A stretch of DNA of 45,432 nucleotides from Spirochaetales bacterium (GTDB lineage: Bacteria > Spirochaetota > Spirochaetia > DSM-27196 > Alkalispirochaetaceae). This document shows, one piece after another, positions 17,401 to 24,214 of this stretch. The stretch is from contig JANQHT010000105.1 in NCBI GenBank assembly GCA_028282545.1, forward strand, positions 1 to 45,432. Direction: 5' to 3'. Position 1 is the stretch's first letter, and each line of letters begins with the position of its first letter. The notes beneath the pieces are model-generated. The model worked only from the letters and a program-made list of their open reading frames with translations. It made no database searches and was not told the origin of the DNA. The position numbers were made by a program, and so were the translations under genes.

Positions 17401-18448
17401 GATCGCCAAAGTCAGTCTCGTCCGCTGCCGGCTCTTCAATCCCCGCGGGTTCATCGCCGGCTTCGTCACCAAGGTCTCCCAGATCGCCAAGATCGTCCAA
17501 ATCAGCGTCGTCCGCTGCCGGCTCTTCATCGCCGCTGAGATCCCCCAGGTCGTCAAGATTCCCCAAATCAGCGTCGTCCGCTGCCAACCCTTCGATCCCC
17601 GCGGGTTCATCGCCGGCTTCGTCGCGTAGGTCATCGAGATCATTCAGGTCACCCAACTCGGCGTCGCCGCCGAGATCGCTTAGATCACCGAGGTCGTCTG
17701 CATCGCCCAGCTCTTCATCACCGCCCAGATCTCCGAGGTCACCCAGATCACCGAATTCCTCATCGCCACCCAAGTCTCCCAAGTCGCCAAGATCGCCAAA
17801 GTCAGTCTCGTCCGCGGTCTCCTCTCCGATCCCCGCGGGTTCGTCGCCGGCTTCGTCACCAAGGTCTCCCAAGTCACCGAAATCACCGAGCTCTTCGTCG
17901 CCACTGAGGTCGCCTAGATCGCCCAGTTCAACATCGTCCGCTGCCGGCTCTTTATCGCCGCCCAGATCTCCGAGGTCACCCAGATCACCGAGTTCCTCAT
18001 CGCCACCCAGATCTCCCAAGTCACCAAGATCGCCAAAGTCAGTCTCGTCTGCGGTCGCCTCTTCAATCCCCACGGGTTCATCGCCGGCTTCGTCACCAAG
18101 GTCTCCCAGGTCACCAAGATCATCAGGTGCGATGTCGTCGAAACTGGCGTCCGGTGGCGGTACAAAGTCCTCGTCCATGAGCGAGATCTCGCTGAGCGGA
18201 TCGGATTCTTCCGGAGTTGGTTCTTCTACGATCTCTTCTTCGAAGTTGTCGATGAGCGAAGCGATGTCTTCGCCGGCGAAATCGGTGTCGGCCGCTTCAG
18301 ATAGGAGGTCGCTTAACTCGTTGTCGACTACCGACTCGGGACGGCGAACCTCTTCGATCGCCTCACCCCACTGCGCGGTTATCGCGGGTTCGTTCCCTAC
18401 TTCGACGAGAGACGCGTTAAACTCTTCAATATGCTCGACGGACGGCAT
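14453..18448 (-). CDS. flcA: FlcA-like periplasmic-flagellar collar TPR protein with long acidic repeat region
   Basis: The 1331-residue protein has four parts. Residues about 1-108 are acidic and non-repetitive. About 109-516 is a low-complexity array built on Gly-Asp-Leu triplets (GDLGDLGDLGGDEEL and variants) broken by blocks such as DEAGDEPAGIE. A linker is followed by one membrane segment (about 748-771, VLRVAMIVTVVSALVGFLLF). From about 780 to the end are TPR-like helical repeats (YRRGYEDLVAERYVPANETF; NTLYKRSNFFAAEAFYRRLL). A cytosolic N-terminus, single span and periplasmic TPR domain are the layout of spirochaetal collar protein FlcA (B. burgdorferi BB0326), which scaffolds the motor collar around stators. 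The repeat array is far longer than I know for that family. The start at 18448 follows AAGGAAAAGA. Assignment rests on architecture and gene neighbourhood (opp genes, acyltransferase, enolase). Confidence 0.72.
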   Translation of the reverse strand: MPSVEHIEEFNASLVEVGNEPAITAQWGEAIEEVRRPESVVDNELSDLLSEAADTDFAGEDIASLIDNFEEEIVEEPTPEESDPLSEISLMDEDFVPPPDASFDDIAPDDLGDLGDLGDEAGDEPVGIEEATADETDFGDLGDLGDLGGDEELGDLGDLGDLGGDKEPAADDVELGDLGDLSGDEELGDFGDLGDLGDEAGDEPAGIGEETADETDFGDLGDLGDLGGDEEFGDLGDLGDLGGDEELGDADDLGDLSDLGGDAELGDLNDLDDLRDEAGDEPAGIEGLAADDADLGNLDDLGDLSGDEEPAADDADLDDLGDLGDLGDEAGDEPAGIEEPAADETDFGDLDDLGDLGGDEELGDLGDLGDMGGDEDLGDLGDIGGDAELGDLNDLDDLRDETGDEPAGIEGLAANDADLGDLGDLGDLDAGEVAAIEESGAGEGELGDLGDLGGGEDLGDLGEGDEDLGEGDEDLGEGDEDLGDLGDLGGLGGIGEADLGDLGALGGDEAIGDLDDEAFGEPGEIDDASAEAAEGGGFEDLGDLDDIDVSDSFGADFADQVAAEFGDSDGLDIDADSLSADPFEGGDDAYDLPAVDESLNEIGDENFSLDDFGEGFDLSEESLEDFAGLEEEGGGAVASEELEDVAGEAPDRDFSDTEFDHIRKTLDSLPLNVKTPVAEIVGNGQGSTEDQNKLIDLLVQGSEPARIAEVASRILDKRIAVPKGYQKRTGLDFEEQTRTFAYRFTNYVLPVLRVAMIVTVVSALVGFLLFRFVYQPIHAQVLYRRGYEDLVAERYVPANETFLRAWELRPRDDWFSRYAEGFVEKRQYDLAVEKYDQLVFGMDPVRRDFLQTKVRQRGLIEMMSDNGVERRVYDALNVDTPAIMDYAALQSEVLANYERADDLYSIILFGDESNYDALLARGDNFTRWAQEDANRHEDARLTFATMLNRYGDTDEILMRFLRYFVRTGNEERVREVVNIFEVMSPGSEVDAEIYAEAAGYLLDNGGYGRVRDMLVRASEAGPAVPEVYYEMARYNRMNEAPVDEEAALDYAKERFEVAEPLDRRRLEMYIDTLVRRGEFELQEGEILTARSEFDLARRRYEEGRRVRYIPQNADLARLYAGLGDIEYYYGGDLDRALELYDRAADEGYVTDSGEYKRGYVHYRRDRFGEAVDHFFEIGATNPFATNRNILYARANTLYKRSNFFAAEAFYRRLLDGLITERDRTANLMVDEDPQHRALVEYLIRVQNNLGVTLFRISEQDVTRTGQFSEALYYLQESAELGENYLRDPDSGVRALARNLAYLNIREILYPSEEFEPQIHSGIPRDPNQVLF
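17209..17299 (-). repeat. 91-bp near-identical repeat, copy 1 (inside flcA-like gene)
   Basis: This block encodes part of the acidic array (GDLNDLDDLRDE-type residues and GDEPAGIEG) and matches 17581-17671 with a single base difference, 372 bp (124 codons) apart. Such DNA identity, including third positions, implies a recent in-frame duplication or gene conversion rather than only protein-level selection. Confidence 0.85.
17581..17671 (-). repeat. 91-bp near-identical repeat, copy 2 (inside flcA-like gene)
   Basis: This is the second copy of the block at 17209-17299, in the same frame and orientation, differing by one C/T. Shorter, more degenerate copies of the surrounding modules occur across 16900-18130. 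Confidence 0.85.
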
Positions 18449-18526
18449 TCTTTTCCTTGTTTCGTTTTTCGGCGTCGATGGTACGCAAATCAAGCACGCG
18501 AAAAGTTCATCCGATAAAAATAGCAC

Positions 18527-19318
18527 ATGAGGAATCCACGCGCACTTGGGACCATTCTGCTCATTGCGACACTCTCTTCCCAGGCCTGGGCACAGGACAA
18601 CGAACGCGCCTTCAGTACGACGGACACGTTCCTTGCTATCTCAGGAATCACGGAAGCGGGTGCCCCGCGTGTCGTGGATGAGCTCCTGGTCTTCACCTAT
18701 GAACCGTCCGAGTTTGCCCGGCACGTAGCGGTAGCCTTCGCTCACGAAGGGTACCGGCGTCTCCATACCTTTGCGGCTCGAGAACGAGAGAATCTGCAGG
18801 ATCTATTTTATTTGACGTGGCTGCCGCCGACGGAACTGACCGAGGTGGAGTACCGCTACGTGGTGGACGGCGCGTGGATAGTCGATCCGAAGGCCGCTGA
18901 AACGCGCACTGATCGATACGGAGTTCGTCGCGGTGTTGTTCGACTTCAGACTCCCGCTCCGCACCGATGGGAACTCCCCCGTATAAACGGCGATGGAACT
19001 GCAACGTTTGGCCTCTATTTTGACGTGCGCGTGGCCGCTGCATTCGACACGGTCGATGGACGCTACGTGAGCGTGGAGCAATTCTCAAGACCGCGCGTCA
19101 ACCTTGTGTCGAATCGAAACGCCTGGGACCCCTTTGCGCACCAAATGGTAGAATCCCGCGAATACCCGGGGCTTTACACCGCCACTGTTCCGGTCCGGCC
19201 GGGGTCGTTCCACTATTACTATATGGTCGACGGCGAGCGTATCCTTGATCCGTACAACAGAAACACGGCGCGCAACCTTGATGACGGGTACCTCGTGTCG
19301 CTCCTGGAAGTCCCCTAA
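18527..19318 (+). CDS. Secreted protein with two glycogen-binding-like (early-set) domains
   Basis: The 263-residue protein has a signal peptide (MRNPRALGTILLIATLSSQAWAQ, cleavage after AQ). Two beta-sandwich units follow that resemble the AMPK/CBM48 glycogen-binding or isoamylase N-terminal fold. The first (about 45-130) has FAHEGYRRLHTF, FYLTWLPP and VEYRYVVDGAWIVDP; the second (about 170-263) has NLVSNRNAWDPFAHQMVESR, GLYTATVPVRPGSFHYYYMV and GERILDPYNRN. The Tyr-x-Tyr-Val-Asp-Gly and LDP motifs are characteristic. No catalytic domain is attached, so it may bind a glycan in the periplasm or serve as a structural Ig-like protein. The ATG has no ribosome-binding site and an AAAAAT box lies 5 nt before it. 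It is followed at once by the next gene (TAA then GTG). Confidence 0.75.
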   Translation: MRNPRALGTILLIATLSSQAWAQDNERAFSTTDTFLAISGITEAGAPRVVDELLVFTYEPSEFARHVAVAFAHEGYRRLHTFAARERENLQDLFYLTWLPPTELTEVEYRYVVDGAWIVDPKAAETRTDRYGVRRGVVRLQTPAPHRWELPRINGDGTATFGLYFDVRVAAAFDTVDGRYVSVEQFSRPRVNLVSNRNAWDPFAHQMVESREYPGLYTATVPVRPGSFHYYYMVDGERILDPYNRNTARNLDDGYLVSLLEVP

Positions 19319-19846
19319 GTGGATATTCGCCTTCGCATACAGCGACACCGGGACGGGCGGGTTGTCCTGGACCTGGGTATCCTCTTTCGCCTTTTCTTTG
19401 TTGCAATAGCTGTTCTCTTGGTTGCCATTTGGGTATCGGCCGGATCACTGGGATTCTTCGGGATAGTCTTGCTTGGCGTCTCGGTATTCGCGACCCTGTA
19501 CGACGAACGCTGGGAGATCAACCCGGCGACACACACGGTCACCGCCCGCCACGGCATTGTCGGATTGTGGCGAAGGCGAACGTGGGAGTTTACCTCGATC
19601 GTCGTTGTTCGCGCGGTCCGTTATTGGTCGGGTACCGTTCCGCGGCTCTCCCGGAATGACAGTTCCGAGTCAACTCGCCGGACCCGCTTCTTTCAACGGC
19701 AACACGTTCACTATGAACTGATAACGGGAGATGGTGAAACGGTACGCATCGAGACGCGCAGAATCCACTCGGCGGAGGAACCCTGGGAACTTCCCGACAC
19801 GGTCGCGAAGGCGATCGGAACCAACCTCGAACGATCAGAGGGATAG
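19319..19846 (+). CDS. Small membrane protein, PH-like domain possible
   Basis: The 175-residue protein has two adjacent membrane segments (about 20-62: LGILFRLFFVAIAVLLVAIW and LGFFGIVLLGVSVFATLY). A cytosolic beta-rich region follows (YDERWEINPATHTVTARHGI, LWRRRTWEFTSIVVVRAV, HYELITGDGETVRIETRRIH). Two spans followed by an alternating-strand domain resemble bacterial PH-like membrane proteins, but I cannot name a family with confidence. The start is GTG directly after the TAA of the preceding secreted-protein gene, with GGAAG a few bases upstream, so the two form a coupled pair. Function unknown. Confidence 0.65.
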   Translation: MDIRLRIQRHRDGRVVLDLGILFRLFFVAIAVLLVAIWVSAGSLGFFGIVLLGVSVFATLYDERWEINPATHTVTARHGIVGLWRRRTWEFTSIVVVRAVRYWSGTVPRLSRNDSSESTRRTRFFQRQHVHYELITGDGETVRIETRRIHSAEEPWELPDTVAKAIGTNLERSEG

Positions 19847-19867
19847 CGTCCAAACGGCGACGTCCTC

Positions 19868-19896
19868 TTTCCATTTCACCGTTTCTCATATAAAAT
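19868..19896 (+). promoter_or_regulatory. Putative promoter for oppDF
   Basis: TTTCCA (19868-19873) and TAAAAT (19891-19896) are 17 nt apart. A small hairpin (CGCCCA 19900-19905 with TGGGCG 19916-19921) lies right at the predicted start of the transcript, and a GGGAGGAA ribosome-binding site precedes oppD. The leader would be about 70 nt. Confidence 0.5.
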
Positions 19897-19974
19897 GCGC
19901 GCCCAGTAATTCCGTTGGGCGTTTCCAGCGTCTTGTTCCACAAGTACACGGATAACGGGGTGGGAGGAACTTGT

Positions 19975-20985
19975 TTGGGGGTGTTGCTAGAGGTTAAGGA
20001 CCTCGTCGTACGTTTCTACACGCAAGAAGGCGTTGTATACGCAGTGAACGGCGTTGACTATACGTTGAACGAAGGTGAGACGCTTGGTGTCGTTGGTGAG
20101 TCCGGTTCCGGGAAGAGCGTACATCTTCTGGCGATGATGGGCCTCATCCCGCAACCGCCCGGCAAGATCGAACGAGGCCAGGTGCTTTTCGAGGGCCGCG
20201 ATCTACTTACGATGTCCCCCAGGGAGATCCGCTCAATTCGTGGCGGCCAGATCGCCATGGTTTTTCAGGATCCCATGACCAGTCTGAATCCGTATCTTCG
20301 AGTAGGTACTCAGATCATCGAGGCAATTCGCGTTCACAAGAGTGTTTCGGCACGTGACGCGCGCCGGCGGACGATCGAGTTGCTTGACATGGTCGGAATC
20401 GCCGACGCGGCACATCGCGTTGACGACTACCCTCACCAGTTCTCGGGCGGGATGCGCCAACGCGTCATGATCGCGATGGCGCTCTCTTGTGATCCCAAAC
20501 TGTTGATTGCGGACGAACCGACGACCGCGCTCGACGTAACGATCCAGGCACAGATCGTCGATCTGGTGAAGGACCTAAAAAACGAACTCGGCATGGCGAT
20601 GATCTGGGTCACACACGACCTCGGCGTCGTTGCGGGGCTCACCGACACGATCAACGTGATGTACAGCGGTTTGATCGTCGAACGCGGACCGATCGAAAAG
20701 GTCTTCGGCGACCCGGCCAACGCGTACACTCTGGGACTGTTGAGCAGCCTGCCGCGGGTCGACCAACGAGCCGGCGAACAGCGTATCGAGCAGATCGACG
20801 GAAGCCCTCCCGACATGCGTATCGAGCCAAAGGCGGACCCATTTGCGCCGCGCAATCCGTACGCGACGGAACGTTGCTTTCAAGAGGTCCCGCCCCTGCA
20901 TCCGGTTGACGACCAAAACCGGGATCACACCACCCGGGCGTGGTACGACCTTCGAAAGGCGCGTAGCGCGTCGACCGATGCGTAA
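19975..20985 (+). CDS. oppD: Oligopeptide ABC transporter ATP-binding protein OppD
   Basis: This is one of two cytosolic ATPases that power peptide uptake. The protein is about 336 residues long. Motifs are Walker [18 protein letters not shown]-loop MVFQDPMTSLNP, ABC signature FSGGMRQRVMIAMAL, Walker B LLIADEPTTALD and the H-loop WVTHDLGVVAGL, followed by the oligopeptide/dipeptide C-terminal extension with PYATERCFQEVPPLHP, where one of the cysteines expected for the 4Fe-4S-like motif seen in some members is present. The frame is open from 19915. I choose TTG at 19975, six bases after GGGAGGAA; GTG at 19981 is an alternative. OppF begins 9 nt downstream. The cognate permeases lie on the opposite strand. 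Confidence 0.93.
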   Translation: MGVLLEVKDLVVRFYTQEGVVYAVNGVDYTLNEGETLGVVGESGSGKSVHLLAMMGLIPQPPGKIERGQVLFEGRDLLTMSPREIRSIRGGQIAMVFQDPMTSLNPYLRVGTQIIEAIRVHKSVSARDARRRTIELLDMVGIADAAHRVDDYPHQFSGGMRQRVMIAMALSCDPKLLIADEPTTALDVTIQAQIVDLVKDLKNELGMAMIWVTHDLGVVAGLTDTINVMYSGLIVERGPIEKVFGDPANAYTLGLLSSLPRVDQRAGEQRIEQIDGSPPDMRIEPKADPFAPRNPYATERCFQEVPPLHPVDDQNRDHTTRAWYDLRKARSASTDA

Positions 20986-20994
20986 GGAGACGCA

Positions 20995-21960
20995 ATGACG
21001 ACCCTCTCCCGACAGAGCCCCGGGCAACCGGTCGAAAAGGGCATGCCGATTCTGGAAGTCAGGAACCTCGTTAAGCACTTCCCGGTGATGACGGGGATGA
21101 TCTTCCAGCGCCAGATCGGTGCGGTGAAGGCGGTAGACGATGTGAGTTTCACGATCCACGCGGGCGAGACGCTTGGACTCGTCGGCGAATCGGGATCCGG
21201 GAAATCCACAACGGGTCGGTCGATTCTTCAGTTACACCAACCGACGAGCGGAGAGGTCATCTTCGAGGGGGAGGATCTCGTCACCATCGACAAGGACCAT
21301 CTCCGCCGCAAGCGCAGTCGAATGCAGATGATCTTTCAGGATCCGTACGCATCATTGAACGCCCGAATGACCGTTGGGCGCATCGTGAGTGAGCCGCTTC
21401 TCATTCACAACACGATGCCGAATCCTCGCGAACGTGCGGAGTACGTCGAAAGCCTCCTCGAACGGGTGGGTCTCGATCCGTACTACATCAACCGATTTCC
21501 GCACGCATTCAGCGGCGGGCAACGCCAACGAATCGGAATCGCCCGCGCGTTGGCCCTGAATCCGGCGTTTATCGTGGCCGACGAGCCGATTTCCGCCCTT
21601 GACGTTTCTATACAAGCGCAGGTGGTGAACTTGCTTCAGGACTTGCAGGAAGAATTAAAACTGACGTACCTCTTTATCGCACACGATCTGTCGATGATCC
21701 GATATATCTGCAGGCGTGTCGCGGTCATGTACAAAGGCAAGATAGTCGAGTTCGCGGAGACCAACGAGTTATACGACAACCCAGTTCACCCGTACACCAG
21801 GGCGCTCCTTTCGGCCGTTCCGATCCCCGACCCCGTGGCAGAGAAGAAGCGTCGCCGCCTCGATCCGGACCCGGAAGCGTATTACGAAGAGAGCTCACAC
21901 ATGACGGAGATTTCGCCCGGCCACTGGGTCTCTTCCAGCAAAGCACACTTCTCGAAATAG
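20995..21960 (+). CDS. oppF: Oligopeptide ABC transporter ATP-binding protein OppF
   Basis: This is the second ATPase of the peptide importer, 321 residues, normal for OppF. Motifs are Walker [16 protein letters not shown]-loop [14 protein letters not shown], signature [15 protein letters not shown], Walker [15 protein letters not shown] and H-loop [18 protein letters not shown]. The C-terminal region carries [18 protein letters not shown], typical of oligopeptide/dipeptide importers. TAAGGAGACGCA before the ATG gives a strong ribosome-binding site. It forms a two-gene unit with oppD and ends 59 nt from the convergent oppC, without a convincing rho-independent terminator between them. Confidence 0.95.
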   Translation: MTTLSRQSPGQPVEKGMPILEVRNLVKHFPVMTGMIFQRQIGAVKAVDDVSFTIHAGETLGLVGESGSGKSTTGRSILQLHQPTSGEVIFEGEDLVTIDKDHLRRKRSRMQMIFQDPYASLNARMTVGRIVSEPLLIHNTMPNPRERAEYVESLLERVGLDPYYINRFPHAFSGGQRQRIGIARALALNPAFIVADEPISALDVSIQAQVVNLLQDLQEELKLTYLFIAHDLSMIRYICRRVAVMYKGKIVEFAETNELYDNPVHPYTRALLSAVPIPDPVAEKKRRRLDPDPEAYYEESSHMTEISPGHWVSSSKAHFSK

Positions 21961-22019
21961 ACGATCGGGTACCGTGTCGGCGGGTCGCGGCGTGAGCCGC
22001 CGGCGATTCCCGGCGTTCG

Positions 22020-23108
22020 CTACCGGCGGTTCGTGCTGTGCGGGTCGAATGCATCCCGCAGGCCGTCGCCAAGGAAGTTCATTGCAAAAAGGAACACAGT
22101 CATCGCTGCCGCGGGAAAGAACAACTGCCACGGTGTATTAGCCATTCGCTCGACCGCGTCGCTCACCAGAGAACCCCACGATGCAAACGGCGCCGAGATA
22201 CCCAATCCAAGGAACGAAAGGAACGACTCCTGCATGATAAAGGCGGGAATTCGCAACGTTGCAAAGACGATGATGATGCCGAGCGTATTGGGTATCAGGT
22301 GACGAAAGATGATCCGTGCGGTTGATGCGCCCATACTCCGCGCCGCCTCGACAAACTCCGAGTTCTTGAGGCTTATGATCTGACCGCGCACAACTCGCGC
22401 GACAACCAGCCAACTTACCAGAGAGAGCGCTACGAACACGTTTACGATACTACGGCCGAAGATCGCCATAAGAATTATGACGAGCAGCATGTACGGAAGG
22501 CCGTACATCACGTCTACGACGCGCATGATCAAGTAGTCCGTCTTCCCGCCGACGTATCCGGCGATCGAGCCGAGAACTACGCCGATCAAAACGGATGTAA
22601 GGGTCCCCAGCATTCCGACCATAATCGAGATCTGTCCACCGTAAATAATTCGCGCAAGCATGTCCCGCCCGAGGTGGTCGGTACCGAGGACGTAGCGACG
22701 TGTGTGAACCATCACGATCTCGCCGTTGATCTCCCGTGTCTCCGACTGGATACGCTGTTGTATGTCGTCGAGTTCGGCCTGCTCCGAAGCCGAAAAGGTA
22801 CTGCGATCCTCCTTTTCCATCACGAGGAGCATGTAGTCGCGTTCACGTTCGTACCACAACTCCCCCGCCGTCTTGGTAAACGACGGTGGAAGATCGCGGT
22901 GTTCCAGGACCTGCTGGCGAAACGAGTGGATCGGTAGAATCGGTGCGGTAAGCGATACAAGCGTGTACACGACGACAACGACAAGGCCGAACATCGCCAT
23001 CGTGTTTTTCTTCAGGCGCCGCCACGCGTCCCTTCCAAGGCTAACGCTTTCCACGGCCTGTTGGAGCTGGTCGGTCGAGTTTGCTCTCTCTGTGCTCTGG
23101 GTGCTCAA
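22020..23108 (-). CDS. oppC: Oligopeptide ABC transporter permease OppC
   Basis: This inner-membrane permease subunit is 362 residues long. A cytosolic N-terminal tail precedes the first span (about 35-57, TMAMFGLVVVVVYTLVSLTA). A large periplasmic loop (about 58-145) is longer than usual and carries charged residues (ERERDYMLLVMEKEDRSTFS). Five further spans follow. The ABC-interacting EAA loop reads EAARSMGASTARIIFRHLIP. The start is TTG at 23108 behind AGGAG at good spacing; no in-frame ATG fits better. It begins 9 nt after the oppB stop, so oppB and oppC are co-transcribed. Confidence 0.93.
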   Translation of the reverse strand: MSTQSTERANSTDQLQQAVESVSLGRDAWRRLKKNTMAMFGLVVVVVYTLVSLTAPILPIHSFRQQVLEHRDLPPSFTKTAGELWYERERDYMLLVMEKEDRSTFSASEQAELDDIQQRIQSETREINGEIVMVHTRRYVLGTDHLGRDMLARIIYGGQISIMVGMLGTLTSVLIGVVLGSIAGYVGGKTDYLIMRVVDVMYGLPYMLLVIILMAIFGRSIVNVFVALSLVSWLVVARVVRGQIISLKNSEFVEAARSMGASTARIIFRHLIPNTLGIIIVFATLRIPAFIMQESFLSFLGLGISAPFASWGSLVSDAVERMANTPWQLFFPAAAMTVFLFAMNFLGDGLRDAFDPHSTNRR

Positions 23109-23117
23109 CGGTGGCTC

Positions 23118-24047
23118 CTATTTGTACGAAATCCGCGGATCGAGGAATGAATAGATGATGTCGACGACGAAGTTCATGATGATGAGGATGATCGAGTAAA
23201 CGATGACGGTGCCCATGATGAGGGTGTAGTCGCGGTTGAAGGCCGACTGAACAAAGAACTTACCGAGTCCTGGAACGCGAAAGATCTGCTCCACCACGAC
23301 GGATCCGGTCACAATTCCGGCGAAAGCCGGTCCCAGGTAGCTGACTACCGGCAACAGCGCGCCTTTGAGAACGTGTTTGAAGATGACAACCAATTCATGA
23401 AGACCCTTGGCGCGCGCGGTTCGGATGTAGTCGCTGTGCAGAACCTCAATCACGCTGGCTCGCATGAGACGCGCGATGTAGGCGAAGTAGGGAAAGGCCA
23501 GTGTAATTGCGGGCATAATCAGCGTCACCCAACCGTTCCGACCGGTGATCCACCCGCTTGTCGGCAGAAGTCCCCACCTGAGTGAGAGGAAGTACATCAA
23601 CACCGGCCCGATGACAAATAGCGGCACCGATATTCCGATGACGGCAACCGACATCGACGCGTAGTCCACGATGCTGTTCTGTCGTATCGCCGATAACACT
23701 CCAAAACCAACCCCGAAGATGAGCGCGATCGAAAGCGATATTACGCCGAGGAACATCGATACGGGCAGGCTGCTGAAGATATAGAAGTTCACGTTCCGGT
23801 CCAAGTAGCGAAACGAGGGCCCCAGGTCGCCTCGAACCACGTCAAAGAGGTACCGACCGTACTGTACGATCAGCGGCTCGTCCAGGTGGTACTTCGCCTC
23901 GATGTTTTCGAGCACCTGCTGCGGGAGCTCTTTTTCCCGCGAAAAGGGCCCGCCCGGTGCGATCCGAATGATAAAAAAACTGAGGGTGATGATTACCCAC
24001 AGGGTAGGAAACAGGCCAAGGAACCGTCGAATAACGTATTGGGTCAT
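23118..24047 (-). CDS. oppB: Oligopeptide ABC transporter permease OppB
   Basis: The 309-residue permease has six membrane spans and begins with the family signature MTQYVIRRFLGLFPTLWVII. A periplasmic segment after span 1 (KYHLDEPLIVQYGRYLFDVV and GDLGPSFRY) and the EAA loop (YIRTARAKGLHELVVIFKHV) are typical. The frame is open further upstream, but homology starts at 24047. No ribosome-binding site precedes this ATG; a perfect TATAAT lies 7 nt upstream, pointing to a leaderless transcript of oppBC. Because a strong terminator lies behind oppA, this promoter probably drives the permease genes independently of the binding protein. Confidence 0.95.
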   Translation of the reverse strand: MTQYVIRRFLGLFPTLWVIITLSFFIIRIAPGGPFSREKELPQQVLENIEAKYHLDEPLIVQYGRYLFDVVRGDLGPSFRYLDRNVNFYIFSSLPVSMFLGVISLSIALIFGVGFGVLSAIRQNSIVDYASMSVAVIGISVPLFVIGPVLMYFLSLRWGLLPTSGWITGRNGWVTLIMPAITLAFPYFAYIARLMRASVIEVLHSDYIRTARAKGLHELVVIFKHVLKGALLPVVSYLGPAFAGIVTGSVVVEQIFRVPGLGKFFVQSAFNRDYTLIMGTVIVYSIILIIMNFVVDIIYSFLDPRISYK

Positions 24048-24054
24048 CCCGGCG

Positions 24055-24083
24055 ATTATAAACGCGCCCCGGTGGCGAAGCAA
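24055..24083 (-). promoter_or_regulatory. Promoter for oppBC, leaderless spacing
   Basis: A perfect minus-strand TATAAT (24055-24060) lies 7 nt before the oppB ATG. The -35 at 17 nt is TTGCTT (24078-24083), matching only the first three bases. Direct repeats at 24081-24136 overlap the -35 and extend upstream, so an activator may help. Confidence 0.6.
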
Positions 24084-24136
24084 GCAATTGCCGTCAAGCG
24101 GACAATTGCTGTGAGGCAAGCAACTACCGTCAAGCG
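24081..24136 (-). repeat. Two 20-nt direct repeats upstream of oppB
   Basis: The segments 24081-24100 and 24117-24136 agree at 18 of 20 positions, 36 bp start to start. A third, weaker relative (CAATTGCTGTGAGG) lies between them. The copy nearest oppB overlaps the weak -35 box. The spacing puts both copies on roughly the same helix face after about three and a half turns. They are candidate binding sites for a regulator of oppBC. Confidence 0.6.
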
Positions 24137-24162
24137 CGACGTTGGGCGCGCAGTCGATACAC

Positions 24163-24191
24163 AAAAAAGGCCGCTCCAGACTGGAGCGGCC
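24163..24191 (-). terminator. Rho-independent terminator of oppA
   Basis: GGCCGCTCC and GGAGCGGCC form a perfect 9-bp stem with a 5-nt loop. On the minus strand it is followed by six T residues, 24 nt after the oppA stop codon. It should separate oppA from oppBC, allowing the binding protein to be made in excess. Confidence 0.92.
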
Positions 24192-24214
24192 CAAATGGAT
24201 CGGTCCTAGCGCGT

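Noticed and set aside
16890..18130. Regularly spaced short DNA repeats resembling a CRISPR array
   Set aside because: The repeats are in frame within a long coding sequence, vary gradually, have no unique spacers and no cas genes nearby.
16809..18530. A 573-codon plus-strand frame rich in Ser-Pro-Arg repeats
   Set aside because: It is the antisense reading of the Gly-Asp-Leu repeat array of the flcA-like gene. The repetitive DNA keeps stops out of several frames; there is no ribosome-binding site and the composition is an artefact.
21961..22019. Terminator between convergent oppF and oppC
   Set aside because: Only a 5-bp GC stem with a GTGA loop (21987-22000) and no T-tract on either strand was found.
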